Shown one piece after another: positions 8,964 through 17,058 of a DNA stretch of 64,000 bases (position 1 is its first letter; the number at the start of each line of letters is the position of its first letter). Location: positions 1-64,000 of the forward strand of contig NZ_BMFG01000011.1 in NCBI RefSeq assembly GCF_014638005.1. The letters run 5' to 3'. The position numbers and the translations under genes are program-made. This DNA is from Flavobacterium orientale (lineage in GTDB: Bacteria > Bacteroidota > Bacteroidia > Flavobacteriales > Flavobacteriaceae). Under the pieces are notes generated by a model. The model worked only from the letters and a program-made list of their open reading frames with translations, was not told where the DNA came from and ran no database searches.

Positions 8964-9800
8964 ATGGATTTAATTACAATAAACGCCGATTTTATTACCC
9001 GATATTGGGATTATTTTACAAATGTTTTGATGGAATATTCGCCGAGATTAATATCGGCAACAATCATTTTCGTTATTGGTTGGACTGCCATTAAATTAAT
9101 CAAAAAATTAATCATGAGCATCATGATTAAACGTGAAATGGAACCAACCCTTTCAAAATTTTTGGCTGATATTTTAATTTGGACATTAAAAATATTATTG
9201 TTCGTAACAGTAATTTCTCGATTAGGTGTAGAAAATTCATCGTTTGTAGCTATTATTGGTGCTGCCGGATTGGCAATTGGTTTGTCATTACAGGGTTCGT
9301 TAGCTAATTTTGCAGGAGGTGTTTTAATCATCATGTTCAAACCTTTTAAAGTTGGAGATTTCATTGAAGCTCAAAGTGTTATGGGAACTGTAAAACAAAT
9401 TCAAATATTTGTAACACAGTTGTCTACCGTTGATAATCAAACTATATTTGTACCAAATGGTGCATTATCAAACGGAACAATTATAAATTACACTTTTGCA
9501 ACAACAAGAAGAGCTGATTTGACAATCGGAATCAGTTACAGCTCCAACATTAAAAAAGCAAAAGAGTTGGCGATGGAAGTGATGTTAGCACATCCTAAAG
9601 TTTTAGAAGACCCAAAACCAATGGTATTAGTTAAAGACTTAGCAGACAGTTCTATAAATTTGGCTGTTCGTCCATGGGCTAAACTAGAAGATTTTTTTGA
9701 AATGCGTTCGGATATATTAGAACAAATAAAACTAAAATACGATGAAAATGGAATTACGATTCCTTTTCCACAAAGAGATTTACATATTATAACTACTTAA
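8964..9800 (+). CDS. mscS: Small-conductance mechanosensitive channel, MscS family
   Basis: 278 residues from the ATG at 8964. A TTG 18 bases upstream is also in frame but lies inside the terminator hairpin, so the ATG is preferred. MscS channels open under membrane tension to release solutes during hypo-osmotic shock. The short N-terminal region has two hydrophobic segments, followed by the pore helix IIGAAGLAIGLSLQGSLANFAGGVLIIMFKPFKVGD, rich in Gly/Ala as in the E. coli TM3, then the beta domain (VGDFIEAQSVMGTVKQI, IFVPNGALSNGTIINYT) and a C-terminal mixed domain. Length matches E. coli MscS (286). The next gene starts 11 bases downstream and is probably co-transcribed. Confidence 0.92.
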   Translation: MDLITINADFITRYWDYFTNVLMEYSPRLISATIIFVIGWTAIKLIKKLIMSIMIKREMEPTLSKFLADILIWTLKILLFVTVISRLGVENSSFVAIIGAAGLAIGLSLQGSLANFAGGVLIIMFKPFKVGDFIEAQSVMGTVKQIQIFVTQLSTVDNQTIFVPNGALSNGTIINYTFATTRRADLTIGISYSSNIKKAKELAMEVMLAHPKVLEDPKPMVLVKDLADSSINLAVRPWAKLEDFFEMRSDILEQIKLKYDENGITIPFPQRDLHIITT

Positions 9801-9811
9801 ATAAAAATATC

Positions 9812-10501
9812 ATGAAAACTAATTTAATTTTTTCTGTACTTGGAATTTTGAGCTTTTTTTCAGTAGGTTTTTCACAAACTTACATGGAAGACACGCAACA
9901 ATTAATTCGTTTACAAAACGATATGAATGCTAGAGGACATACAAAGTCAAAACCAATAGTTACTGGTTCGCCTTACGTTCTCGAAAATTATATTTCAGGT
10001 AAAGTATCTAATGCTACTGAAAATATTCTTTTTAAATACAACGCACATGATGACGAGATCGAGATCATAGAAGGGAATAAAGTCAGCATATTGGTTCCTG
10101 AAAAAAACCTATTAATTACTTCTGTTGCTAACTTCAATTATATTTATACTGATTATTTTGATAAAAAAGGAGAATTCCAATCAGGATATTTAAACTTCAT
10201 AAGTGATTATGACAAGGTTAAATTTTTCAAAAAAGAAAAAATTGTAGTTGACCCTGCTGTAGAACCAAAAAACAGTTATGAAGTTGCAAGTCCGGCTAAA
10301 TACAGAAAGGTTGATCCTGATTATTATGTGAAAATTAATGACGCTGAAGCTGTTTATTTCTCTCGTAAAAAGAAAGATTTAGACAAACTTTTCCCTGCTA
10401 AAGAGAAAGAAATTAGTAAATTCATTAAAGACAATAATATTTCTCTAACAAAAGAAGAAAATCTTGATAGATTATTCTCTTACATTAATGGAATTTTATA
10501 A
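9812..10501 (+). CDS. Secreted/periplasmic protein of unknown function
   Basis: 229 residues with a clear signal peptide (MKTNLIFSVLGILSFFSVGFSQ, cleavage near residue 21). The mature part has no motif I recognise: it contains a GSPYVLENYISGKV segment, then predicted beta-rich sequence, a Lys-rich stretch around residues 135-150, and a helical C-terminal third (KKKDLDKLFPAKEKEISKFIKDNNISLTKEENLDRLF). The same overall layout occurs, to my memory, in several Flavobacterium secreted proteins of unknown function. It starts 11 bases after mscS, so the two are probably co-transcribed. It converges on tsaB, with only 8 bases between the stop codons. Function not assigned. Confidence 0.75.
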   Translation: MKTNLIFSVLGILSFFSVGFSQTYMEDTQQLIRLQNDMNARGHTKSKPIVTGSPYVLENYISGKVSNATENILFKYNAHDDEIEIIEGNKVSILVPEKNLLITSVANFNYIYTDYFDKKGEFQSGYLNFISDYDKVKFFKKEKIVVDPAVEPKNSYEVASPAKYRKVDPDYYVKINDAEAVYFSRKKKDLDKLFPAKEKEISKFIKDNNISLTKEENLDRLFSYINGIL

Positions 10502-10508
10502 CTACCTT

Positions 10509-11168
10509 TTATTTGTTTGAGTAAAACTCTTTTAAATAATTAGGTTCAAAATACGCAATGTCTACAAAGTCATTATTAGTATACTTTTCAAAACTTAACT
10601 TACCCATTTGCAATGCAGATGGGTAAATTATTTCTGTTTGAACTATAAATTGTGCTTCTTTTAAGAAAGGCATACATTTAGCCGCTCCATCACCAATTAG
10701 TGTTACATTGTCAGTTGCACTTTTATAAAATTCTTCAGTAACAACTATTGCTTGTGTTGGAGTAATTTTGTTATAATCTTTATCAAAAGTAGCCGTATAA
10801 ACTTCCATTCTTCTGGCATCTATCATGGGCATAATTACGCCATCAGCTACTTTAGTTTGACGTGCTAAAATTTCTAACGTATCTAATGCAATCAATGGAA
10901 TATCGGCAGCATAACACAATCCTTTTGCGGCTGCGACACCAATCCGTAATCCGGTATAAGAACCCGGACCCATACTAATTGCAACAGCATTCAAATCAGA
11001 AATTTTTAAACCCTTTTCATTTAAAACTTCTTCAATAAATACATGAAGCTTTTCTGCATGTGAATATCCTAAATCAGCTACCTCTCTACTGCTTTTTATT
11101 TCGCCATTAAAGGCCAAAGTAACTGAACAATTCTTAGTTGACGTTTCAATATTTAATATATAACACAT
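10509..11168 (-). CDS. tsaB: TsaB, tRNA N6-threonylcarbamoyladenosine synthesis partner
   Basis: 219 residues from the ATG at 11168; an upstream in-frame codon at 11192 would overlap the promoter, and MCYILNIETST is the normal TsaB N-terminus. TsaB is the inactive paralogue of TsaD; it joins TsaD and TsaE to transfer threonylcarbamoyl to A37 of ANN-decoding tRNAs in the cytoplasm. Visible landmarks are the ASKHA start ILNIETSTKNCSVTL, the LGYSHAEKLHVFIEEVL segment, and SMGPGSYTGLRIGVAAAKGLCYA. The TsaD metal-binding HXXXH is absent, as expected for TsaB. It follows the adaptor gene but is separated from it by a terminator and has its own -7 element. Confidence 0.93.
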   Translation of the reverse strand: MCYILNIETSTKNCSVTLAFNGEIKSSREVADLGYSHAEKLHVFIEEVLNEKGLKISDLNAVAISMGPGSYTGLRIGVAAAKGLCYAADIPLIALDTLEILARQTKVADGVIMPMIDARRMEVYTATFDKDYNKITPTQAIVVTEEFYKSATDNVTLIGDGAAKCMPFLKEAQFIVQTEIIYPSALQMGKLSFEKYTNNDFVDIAYFEPNYLKEFYSNK

Positions 11169-11189
11169 AAAAATTTGTATGAAGAACGG

Positions 11190-11197
11190 CAAAGATA
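11190..11197 (-). promoter_or_regulatory. -7 promoter element of tsaB
   Basis: TATCTTTG on the minus strand, an exact TAnnTTTG match, 21 bases before the tsaB ATG and just past the upstream gene's terminator. No clear TTG element is seen at the expected upstream distance, which falls in the terminator stem. Confidence 0.55.
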
Positions 11198-11208
11198 CTA
11201 TAAAATAA

Positions 11209-11242
11209 AAAAGGATTTAAAACTGAAATTTTAAATCCTTTT
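11209..11242 (-). terminator. Terminator of the TolC/adaptor operon
   Basis: Perfect 14-base arms AAAAGGATTTAAAA / TTTTAAATCCTTTT with a 6-base loop, 22 bases past the adaptor stop codon. On the minus strand it is followed by TTTTATTTTA. It separates this operon from tsaB. Confidence 0.8.
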
Positions 11243-11264
11243 AAAAGCTAATTCTTTGCGAATG

Positions 11265-12563
11265 CTATTTTTTTGGCTTAGACTTTTGCTTTTCCTCTTC
11301 GTTTTTAACAAATACTCGATCGCCAGAGTTCAGTTCTTTAGTAACCATGGTATAAGAACCCACAATAATTACTTCATCCTTTTTCAAACCTTCTAAAACT
11401 TCGATATAAGTATCGTCTTGAATACCCGTTTTTATAACTCTGATTTTAGCAACATCCCCGTCCTTAACAAAAACACATTCCATTTTTTTGTCTAATTTTG
11501 ATGTGCCTTTAGTTTCGTCCGCAATTTCATATTTTTTTCCTCCTGTTGTATCAGTTTTTACAACTACCGAACTAATTGGAACTGCCAATACATTTTCTTT
11601 TCGTTTGGTTATAATATCAACTGTGGCTGTCATCCCAGGCCTGAAAGGTGAAAAATTTTCAGGTTTGCCTTCTGTTAAATCAGCATACGATTCTTTTAAA
11701 ATTCTAATTTTCACTTTAAAATTGGTCACCTGATCAGCCGTTACTGCATTACTGGCTGAATTAGAGATACTGGTAACAATGCCTTTAAACTGTTTTTTTA
11801 AATAAGCATCAACCTCAATGTTGGTCGAATCGCCAATGTTTATTTTAACAATATCATTTTCATTCACATCAACTTCCACCTCCATATTGTTCAAATTAGC
11901 AACACGAAGAATCTCAGTTCCTGCCATTTGTTGGGTTCCAACAACGCGTTCACCAAGTTCTGCATCTAATTTTGAGATTGTACCGTCAACAGGTGCAAAA
12001 ATGGTAGTTCTTCCTAAGTTCTCTCTTGCTTCAGTAACCGTTGCAGAAGCACTTTGAACCATATAATAAGCGGCATCTTTTGCTGCTTTTGACGATTCGA
12101 AAGCGGCAACAAAACGATCCCATTCTGATTTTGAAATTACGCCTTTTTCAAACAAAGTTTTATTTCTTGAATAATTGGCTTGAGCTTCTCTGAATTGAGC
12201 TTCAGCTTGACTTAATCCGGCTTTTGTGTTAGATAAACTCGCAACAGAACGATTAAGTCCCGAAGTGTAAAGATCTGGATTTACTCTCACTAACAACTGA
12301 CCTTTTTTAACCACATCGCCTTCTTTTACAGGTAATTCAATAATTTCACCCGAAACTTCAGAAGAAATTTTGATTTCTGATTCCGGTTGAATTTTTCCGG
12401 TAGCTGAAACAGTTTCAATTAATGTAATCGACGTTACTTTGCTAATTTCCACTTCTTTCCCTTGGTCTTTTTTGCCAATTATACCGGCTTTTGATAAAAC
12501 AATTAAAAGGATAATCAACACTACAAAAACAGCAATAACTCTATATAATACCTTTTTTGACAT
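11265..12563 (-). CDS. Periplasmic adaptor subunit of an efflux pump (HlyD/MacA-like)
   Basis: 432 residues. An N-terminal membrane anchor (about residues 6-26) is followed by the membrane-fusion-protein layout: beta-barrel/lipoyl half SGEIIELPVKEGDVVKKGQLLVRV, a long alpha hairpin rich in Ala/Ser/Gln (about 100-180), the second lipoyl half IFAPVDGTISKLDAELGERVVG, a beta-barrel domain, and a C-terminal membrane-proximal domain. The sequence EISSEVSGEI and the hairpin length favour MacA-type adaptors that work with ABC permeases. The C-terminus is Lys-rich (EEEKQKSKPKK). It starts 3 bases after the TolC-like gene and would link an inner-membrane pump to that channel. No pump subunit is encoded beside it here; a terminator follows. 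Substrate unknown. Confidence 0.88.
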   Translation of the reverse strand: MSKKVLYRVIAVFVVLIILLIVLSKAGIIGKKDQGKEVEISKVTSITLIETVSATGKIQPESEIKISSEVSGEIIELPVKEGDVVKKGQLLVRVNPDLYTSGLNRSVASLSNTKAGLSQAEAQFREAQANYSRNKTLFEKGVISKSEWDRFVAAFESSKAAKDAAYYMVQSASATVTEARENLGRTTIFAPVDGTISKLDAELGERVVGTQQMAGTEILRVANLNNMEVEVDVNENDIVKINIGDSTNIEVDAYLKKQFKGIVTSISNSASNAVTADQVTNFKVKIRILKESYADLTEGKPENFSPFRPGMTATVDIITKRKENVLAVPISSVVVKTDTTGGKKYEIADETKGTSKLDKKMECVFVKDGDVAKIRVIKTGIQDDTYIEVLEGLKKDEVIIVGSYTMVTKELNSGDRVFVKNEEEKQKSKPKK

Positions 12564-12566
12564 AAT

Positions 12567-14006
12567 TTATTTATTTTGAATAATTGGAATTCCGAAGTAA
12601 AACTCTAAAATTTTGGTTCTGAAAATATAATCATACTTGGTTCGTAAAACTTCTGACTGTGCATTTGCCAACAACGTTTGTGATTGATTAAAATCGAAAG
12701 CGTTCATTAATCCCACATCAAAACGTTCTTTTGCATAAAGAAACGATTCTTCTCTGGCTTCCAAAGTGGTCAATGCTGCTTCATGTGCGTTTAAAGCTCC
12801 TTTTGCATCAGTAAAAGCAGTGAAAACATTTCGTTCCAAAGTTAACTCTTCTTGTTCATAAAAAATTTTACTTCGCTCTAAAGCCACTTTTGAACGCTGA
12901 ACATTTGTTCTCACAGAGAATCCATTTAAAATTGGAATCGTTAATTGAAATCCGAAATTTTGTCCTTTATTATTTTCAAATTGATCTAATATGGGAAGAG
13001 CTCTGCCTAATACCGGATTAAAATTGGGTTGCACCACATTTTGTGAAGTGTCTTCAACAAATCCAATAACACTGGTTGGATTGGTAGGATTTAATGCAAT
13101 TCCTGTAACTCGCTCTAAACTGGTTGCTCTGGTACTAAAGCTATAAAAACCCTGTAATCTTGGTTGATAAGCTCCTCTAGACATAGCTAAATCACGTTCT
13201 GCAATTTCCAGATTTGTTTTCGCTATTTTTAATTCGGTTCTGTTTTCTTTTGCTTTTTCATAAATTGATTCAGGTGTTTGAAGTAACAACGGACTTTGTA
13301 CTACATCATATTCCTGATCTATAATATCAAAAGTTTTAAAATCTTCAAGTTGTAAAAGTTGAGCCAAACTAAGCTTTGAAATTAATAAAGCATTTTCAGC
13401 CAAAATAACACGTTGTTCATCTGAGGCAACGGTTGCTTTCATATCTAACAAGTCACCTCTGGGAATAACACCTGCATCAAGCAATTGTTCAGAACGTTCT
13501 AATTGCTTTTGATTGGTTGCTAATTGCTCTTTTTGAACTTTAAGATTCTCTTTATTGAATAAAATTTGCAAAAAAGAATTGGCTACATTCAATGCAATAT
13601 CTTCCTGCATTTTGGTCAATTGATACTGAGATGCTATTCTTGAAAGATTTGCTCTTCGCAATCTATTTTGATTTGTTAAACCATTATAAATATCTACACC
13701 CACATTAAATCCCGCCGATGTAAATTGTGTGGTTTGATTCTCTAACAAACCTGTTGTAATATTTTGATTCAATCCAATGTTCCAACTATGAGAAGAAGAG
13801 GCATTGGCCGAAGGCAGAAAGTTTCCAATTGCTCCTTTCTTTTCTATTTCAGCCAAATCTGTATCTAAAACAGAACTTTTTATAGAAATGTTGTTTTCTA
13901 AAGCATAGTTAACACATTCTTGAAGCGTCCATTTTTTATTTTCCTGAGCTGAAACAATCGAAAAAGAAATCAGAAATAAAGCTAAAACTATATTTTTTAT
14001 ATTCAT
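12567..14006 (-). CDS. TolC family outer-membrane efflux protein
   Basis: 479 residues with a signal peptide ending FSIVSAQE. The mature part has the duplicated OEP layout: WTLQECVNYALENNISIKSS at the start, then two long coiled-coil helical hairpins (QKEQLATNQKQLERSEQLLDAGVIPRGDLLDMKATVASDEQRV; about 385-455 for the second, including RFDVGLMNAFDFNQSQTLL), with a beta strand region between. Such proteins trimerise into an outer-membrane channel with a periplasmic tunnel. It is the first gene of the two-gene unit with the adaptor. The upstream 134-base gap is shared with the divergent DUF4403 gene; I could not identify a convincing promoter in it. Confidence 0.9.
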   Translation of the reverse strand: MNIKNIVLALFLISFSIVSAQENKKWTLQECVNYALENNISIKSSVLDTDLAEIEKKGAIGNFLPSANASSSHSWNIGLNQNITTGLLENQTTQFTSAGFNVGVDIYNGLTNQNRLRRANLSRIASQYQLTKMQEDIALNVANSFLQILFNKENLKVQKEQLATNQKQLERSEQLLDAGVIPRGDLLDMKATVASDEQRVILAENALLISKLSLAQLLQLEDFKTFDIIDQEYDVVQSPLLLQTPESIYEKAKENRTELKIAKTNLEIAERDLAMSRGAYQPRLQGFYSFSTRATSLERVTGIALNPTNPTSVIGFVEDTSQNVVQPNFNPVLGRALPILDQFENNKGQNFGFQLTIPILNGFSVRTNVQRSKVALERSKIFYEQEELTLERNVFTAFTDAKGALNAHEAALTTLEAREESFLYAKERFDVGLMNAFDFNQSQTLLANAQSEVLRTKYDYIFRTKILEFYFGIPIIQNK

Positions 14007-14140
14007 GTAAATTCTTTTCTATTATCTATTTAAAAATTGTCTTGTCAACGTTGGTTTGACGCATAAAAATTATTTGTGTTACAGATATATGGAAAATATT
14101 TCAAATAAAATTTACATTTACACAAAATTACGGATGTCAA

Positions 14141-15550
14141 ATGAAACTACTTTTAATTATAGCTATCTTTTTTTTAGTTCTTTTTGGGTTTATTGGTTGC
14201 TCTACTTTACAAAAAATTGAAACTTTAAAACCGGAACCTGATGAAGCAAAATCTGTAGCTGTTGAAAGCGAAACATCGTTTATAAATGTTCCCGTTACCA
14301 TAAAAATAAAAGATATTGAATCACAAATGAATAAGTATTTAACCGGACTTATTTACAATGACAGTATTTTATCTGATGACAACTTGGAAATGAAAATTTG
14401 GAAACAAGCTCCCATTAGAATTATGTCGGTTGTTGATGGTAAAACTACTAAAATAAAAACAGTATTACCGCTAAAAGTTCAAGCAAAATATCGATATGGC
14501 TTTGACAAAATGGGAATACAACTCTATGATTATAAAGAATTCAATCTTAACGGAATTGTTACTGTTCTGAGTGATGTAGGATTAACTAATTGGCAATTAA
14601 AAACTAACACAACGCTTCAATCCTTAGAATGGAGCGAGAGTCCAAGCATTGTTATTGCTGGAAAAAATGTTCCGATTACTTATATCATTAATCCAACTAT
14701 TAGAATTTTCAAATCCAAAATTGAAAAAACAATAGACACTTCAATCAAAGAATCGCTGAACTTTAAACCACAAGTGTTGGATGCTTTAGACCAACTTGCA
14801 ACACCTTTTGAATTAAGCGAAACCTATGAAAGTTGGCTTCGATTGGTGCCAATTGAAGTCTATAGTAAAGAAGCAACAGTTGATGCACAAGCCATTCAGA
14901 TTGAAATGGGATTAAAATGTTTGATGGAAACCTTTGTTGGTAACAAACCTGAAAAAAAGTTTGAAAAAGATAAAGTGATCCTAAAACCCGTTTCCTCAAT
15001 GCCTGACAAAATTACGGCCAACATAATTGCTGTTTCAACTTATGCTGATGCTTCAAAAATTATGACTAAAAACTTTAACGGTCAAACATTTGGGGAAGGA
15101 AGTCGAAAAGTAAAAGTTATAAATGTAAACTTGTGGCATAAAAAAGGTAAAATGATTATAGCTTTAGAGATGAGCGGCTCCATAAACGGAACCATTTATT
15201 TATCGGGATTTCCGCAATACAATGCAGAAACTAAAGAAATATACTTTGATCAACTTGATTATGTTTTGGATACAAAAGGCGTTTTGACTCGAACAGCAAA
15301 TTGGCTGGCTCAAGGTTATGTTTTAAGAAAAATTCAAGAAAGTTGTCGTTATTCCATCAAACCTAATTTAGAAGAAGGCAAACAAAATGTTTTGACTTAT
15401 TTAAATAACTATTCGCCAATAAAAGGGGTCTTTTTAAATGGTGATTTAGATGATTTTGAATTTAGAAAAATCCAATTAACAAACGAGGCGATTATTGCGT
15501 ATTTGAAAACAAGAGGTCAATTGAATATTACAATTGATGGGATGGAATAA
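14141..15550 (+). CDS. DUF4403 family lipoprotein
   Basis: 469 residues. The N-terminus is a lipoprotein signal peptide with lipobox FIGC (Cys20), so the protein should be lipid-anchored. The body shows the DUF4403 pattern as I remember it: SFINVPVTIKIKDIESQMNKYLTGLIYND near the start, then long beta-rich stretches with KVQAKYRYGFDKMGIQLYDY and a later repeat-like half (AYLKTRGQLNITIDG at the end). Length matches the family (about 450-470). The fold is probably a tandem beta/alpha lipid-binding-like domain, but function is unknown. It is transcribed divergently from the TolC gene and converges on the oxidase assembly operon, with 6 bases between the stop codons. Confidence 0.75.
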   Translation: MKLLLIIAIFFLVLFGFIGCSTLQKIETLKPEPDEAKSVAVESETSFINVPVTIKIKDIESQMNKYLTGLIYNDSILSDDNLEMKIWKQAPIRIMSVVDGKTTKIKTVLPLKVQAKYRYGFDKMGIQLYDYKEFNLNGIVTVLSDVGLTNWQLKTNTTLQSLEWSESPSIVIAGKNVPITYIINPTIRIFKSKIEKTIDTSIKESLNFKPQVLDALDQLATPFELSETYESWLRLVPIEVYSKEATVDAQAIQIEMGLKCLMETFVGNKPEKKFEKDKVILKPVSSMPDKITANIIAVSTYADASKIMTKNFNGQTFGEGSRKVKVINVNLWHKKGKMIIALEMSGSINGTIYLSGFPQYNAETKEIYFDQLDYVLDTKGVLTRTANWLAQGYVLRKIQESCRYSIKPNLEEGKQNVLTYLNNYSPIKGVFLNGDLDDFEFRKIQLTNEAIIAYLKTRGQLNITIDGME

Positions 15551-15556
15551 AGAGAA

Positions 15557-15790
15557 TTAAACTTCTTTTTTAGTTTTGTACTTCATTTTATATACAACAT
15601 AAAACACAATGGCTACCATCACATACGGAAAAATCATTAGGTAAACTATTCCGTCATTGACTGCTTCGGCTTTGACTCCTCCTTCTTCACTTTCCAAAAC
15701 CGCTCGACACATAGCACATTGAGCTACAGAGGAAGTGGAATAAAAGAACAATGAAATTCCGAGTAAGTATGTTACAAGTTTATTAAACAT
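15557..15790 (-). CDS. Small CxxC membrane protein of the cytochrome oxidase assembly operon
   Basis: 77 residues. A signal-like hydrophobic N-terminus (about 6-23) ends SSVAQ, directly followed by CAMC (Cys25 and Cys28); after an acidic stretch there is one transmembrane helix (about 47-68) and a basic end (KMKYKTKKEV). If the first segment is cleaved the CxxC would sit at the very N-terminus in the periplasm. Its gene overlaps the DUF420 gene by 8 bases and is the last of the assembly operon. I do not know a named family; a copper- or heme-handling role in oxidase assembly is inference from the operon and the CxxC. Confidence 0.75.
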   Translation of the reverse strand: MFNKLVTYLLGISLFFYSTSSVAQCAMCRAVLESEEGGVKAEAVNDGIVYLMIFPYVMVAIVFYVVYKMKYKTKKEV

Positions 15791-16325
15791 AATATGGTGC
15801 TATCATTAAATAAACCACAACACCGGTTATGGCAACATAAAGCCATATAGGAAAAGTGATTTTTGCAATTTTTTTATGTTTATCAAATCGTTCTGCCAAA
15901 GCTTTTACATAAGTAATCAAAACCAATGGAATTACAGCAATAGATAAAAGTATGTGTGAAAGCAAAATAAAAAAATAGACATACCTGATTGCTCCCTCAC
16001 CACCATATGGAGTACTGTCGGAAGTCATATGATAAGCAACATACATAACTAAAAACAAAACAGAAAGCATAAGGGCTGCTTTCATAAAACGTTCGTGTAT
16101 TTTTCTGTTTCCTTTCTTGATAGCAATTACTCCTAGAATTAAAAACAAGGCGGTAAAGCCGTTTATTGTAGCATAAATTGGAGGCAAAAATGACAAAGGG
16201 GCTACATTGATTCCGTAATCTTTTAATTTTACTGTAAAAAGAAGTGCAACTACTATTGGGATAAGTATAGAAACTATAATTATCAATTTATTGAACTTGT
16301 TTTCTATTGAATAGTTTTGATCCAT
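15783..16325 (-). CDS. DUF420 domain-containing membrane protein
   Basis: 180 residues with five predicted membrane segments (about 15-35, 45-65, 82-103, 112-138, 155-177). The DUF420 family is found beside cytochrome oxidase genes; its Bacillus/Staphylococcus members (CtaG/CtaM-type neighbours) are linked to oxidase maturation. Typical histidines are present: HERFMKAALMLSVLFLVMYVAYHMT and FILLSHILLSIAVIPLV, spaced as in the family. It lies one base after the SCO gene and overlaps the small CxxC gene by 8 bases, so translation is probably coupled. Role in heme or copper insertion is inferred from the family and operon. Confidence 0.85.
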   Translation of the reverse strand: MDQNYSIENKFNKLIIIVSILIPIVVALLFTVKLKDYGINVAPLSFLPPIYATINGFTALFLILGVIAIKKGNRKIHERFMKAALMLSVLFLVMYVAYHMTSDSTPYGGEGAIRYVYFFILLSHILLSIAVIPLVLITYVKALAERFDKHKKIAKITFPIWLYVAITGVVVYLMIAPYYV

Positions 16326-16326
16326 A

Positions 16327-17058
16327 TTATTTTTCTTCTAATACTACTTTGATATCTTGTTTTAGTGCTTCAATCCCTGGTTTATAGGGTCCTGAAAAAT
16401 CCTCTTCAAATCCTTCAGCATCCAAATAATTTAATCCGGAATAATAAATTATCGGATTACCGGAATTATCTTTTCGGGATCGTATTTTCCCGTTTTTATC
16501 TATTAACGCAAAAAATCCTGAGTGTTCAAATCCGCCTTCGATTGTTTTGTTTTCGGCCGCATACAAATTGAATCCTTTGTTTGCAATGGAATAAATATAA
16601 TCTTTCTCACCGGTTAAAAAGTGCCACTTTGGAGAAGTTACACCTAAATGTTCAGCATGCGATTTTAAAACTTCTTTGGTATCATATTCTGGATTAATAG
16701 TAATTGATATAATACTAAAGTTAGGATGATCCTTAAAATGATTTTGAAGTAAAAGCATATTTTGATTCATAACCGGACAGATGGTTGGACACGTGGAAAA
16801 GAAAAATTCTACCACATATACATCCCCTAAAAGTGTTTCATTGGTTATAATTTCACCATTTTGATTGGTCAATGAAAACTTTGGAACACTTGCAATAGTC
16901 TGAAGTAAATCTTTTGAGGTTTCAGCTTGACCGGAAACATTCAAACGATCGCTTTCTTTTATGGTATTGTTGGAAATACGATCAATAATTCGTGGAATGA
17001 ATATAATCCCAAAAACTAAAATGATAAACGATATTCCGATGTAGGACTTATTTTTCAC
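16327..17058 (-). CDS. SCO family copper chaperone for cytochrome oxidase
   Basis: 243 residues, GTG start at 17058 (overlapping the end of the upstream gene by 11 bases; no better ATG). An N-terminal membrane anchor (about 6-24) leads to a thioredoxin-fold periplasmic domain. The copper ligands are all visible: CPTIC (Cys90, Cys94) and the distal histidine in GGFEHSGFF (His179). SCO proteins deliver copper or reduce the CuA cysteines of oxidase subunit II. The gene sits in the accessory oxidase operon, right after a related protein that has lost these cysteines. Assignment is firm. Confidence 0.92.
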   Translation of the reverse strand: MKNKSYIGISFIILVFGIIFIPRIIDRISNNTIKESDRLNVSGQAETSKDLLQTIASVPKFSLTNQNGEIITNETLLGDVYVVEFFFSTCPTICPVMNQNMLLLQNHFKDHPNFSIISITINPEYDTKEVLKSHAEHLGVTSPKWHFLTGEKDYIYSIANKGFNLYAAENKTIEGGFEHSGFFALIDKNGKIRSRKDNSGNPIIYYSGLNYLDAEGFEEDFSGPYKPGIEALKQDIKVVLEEK

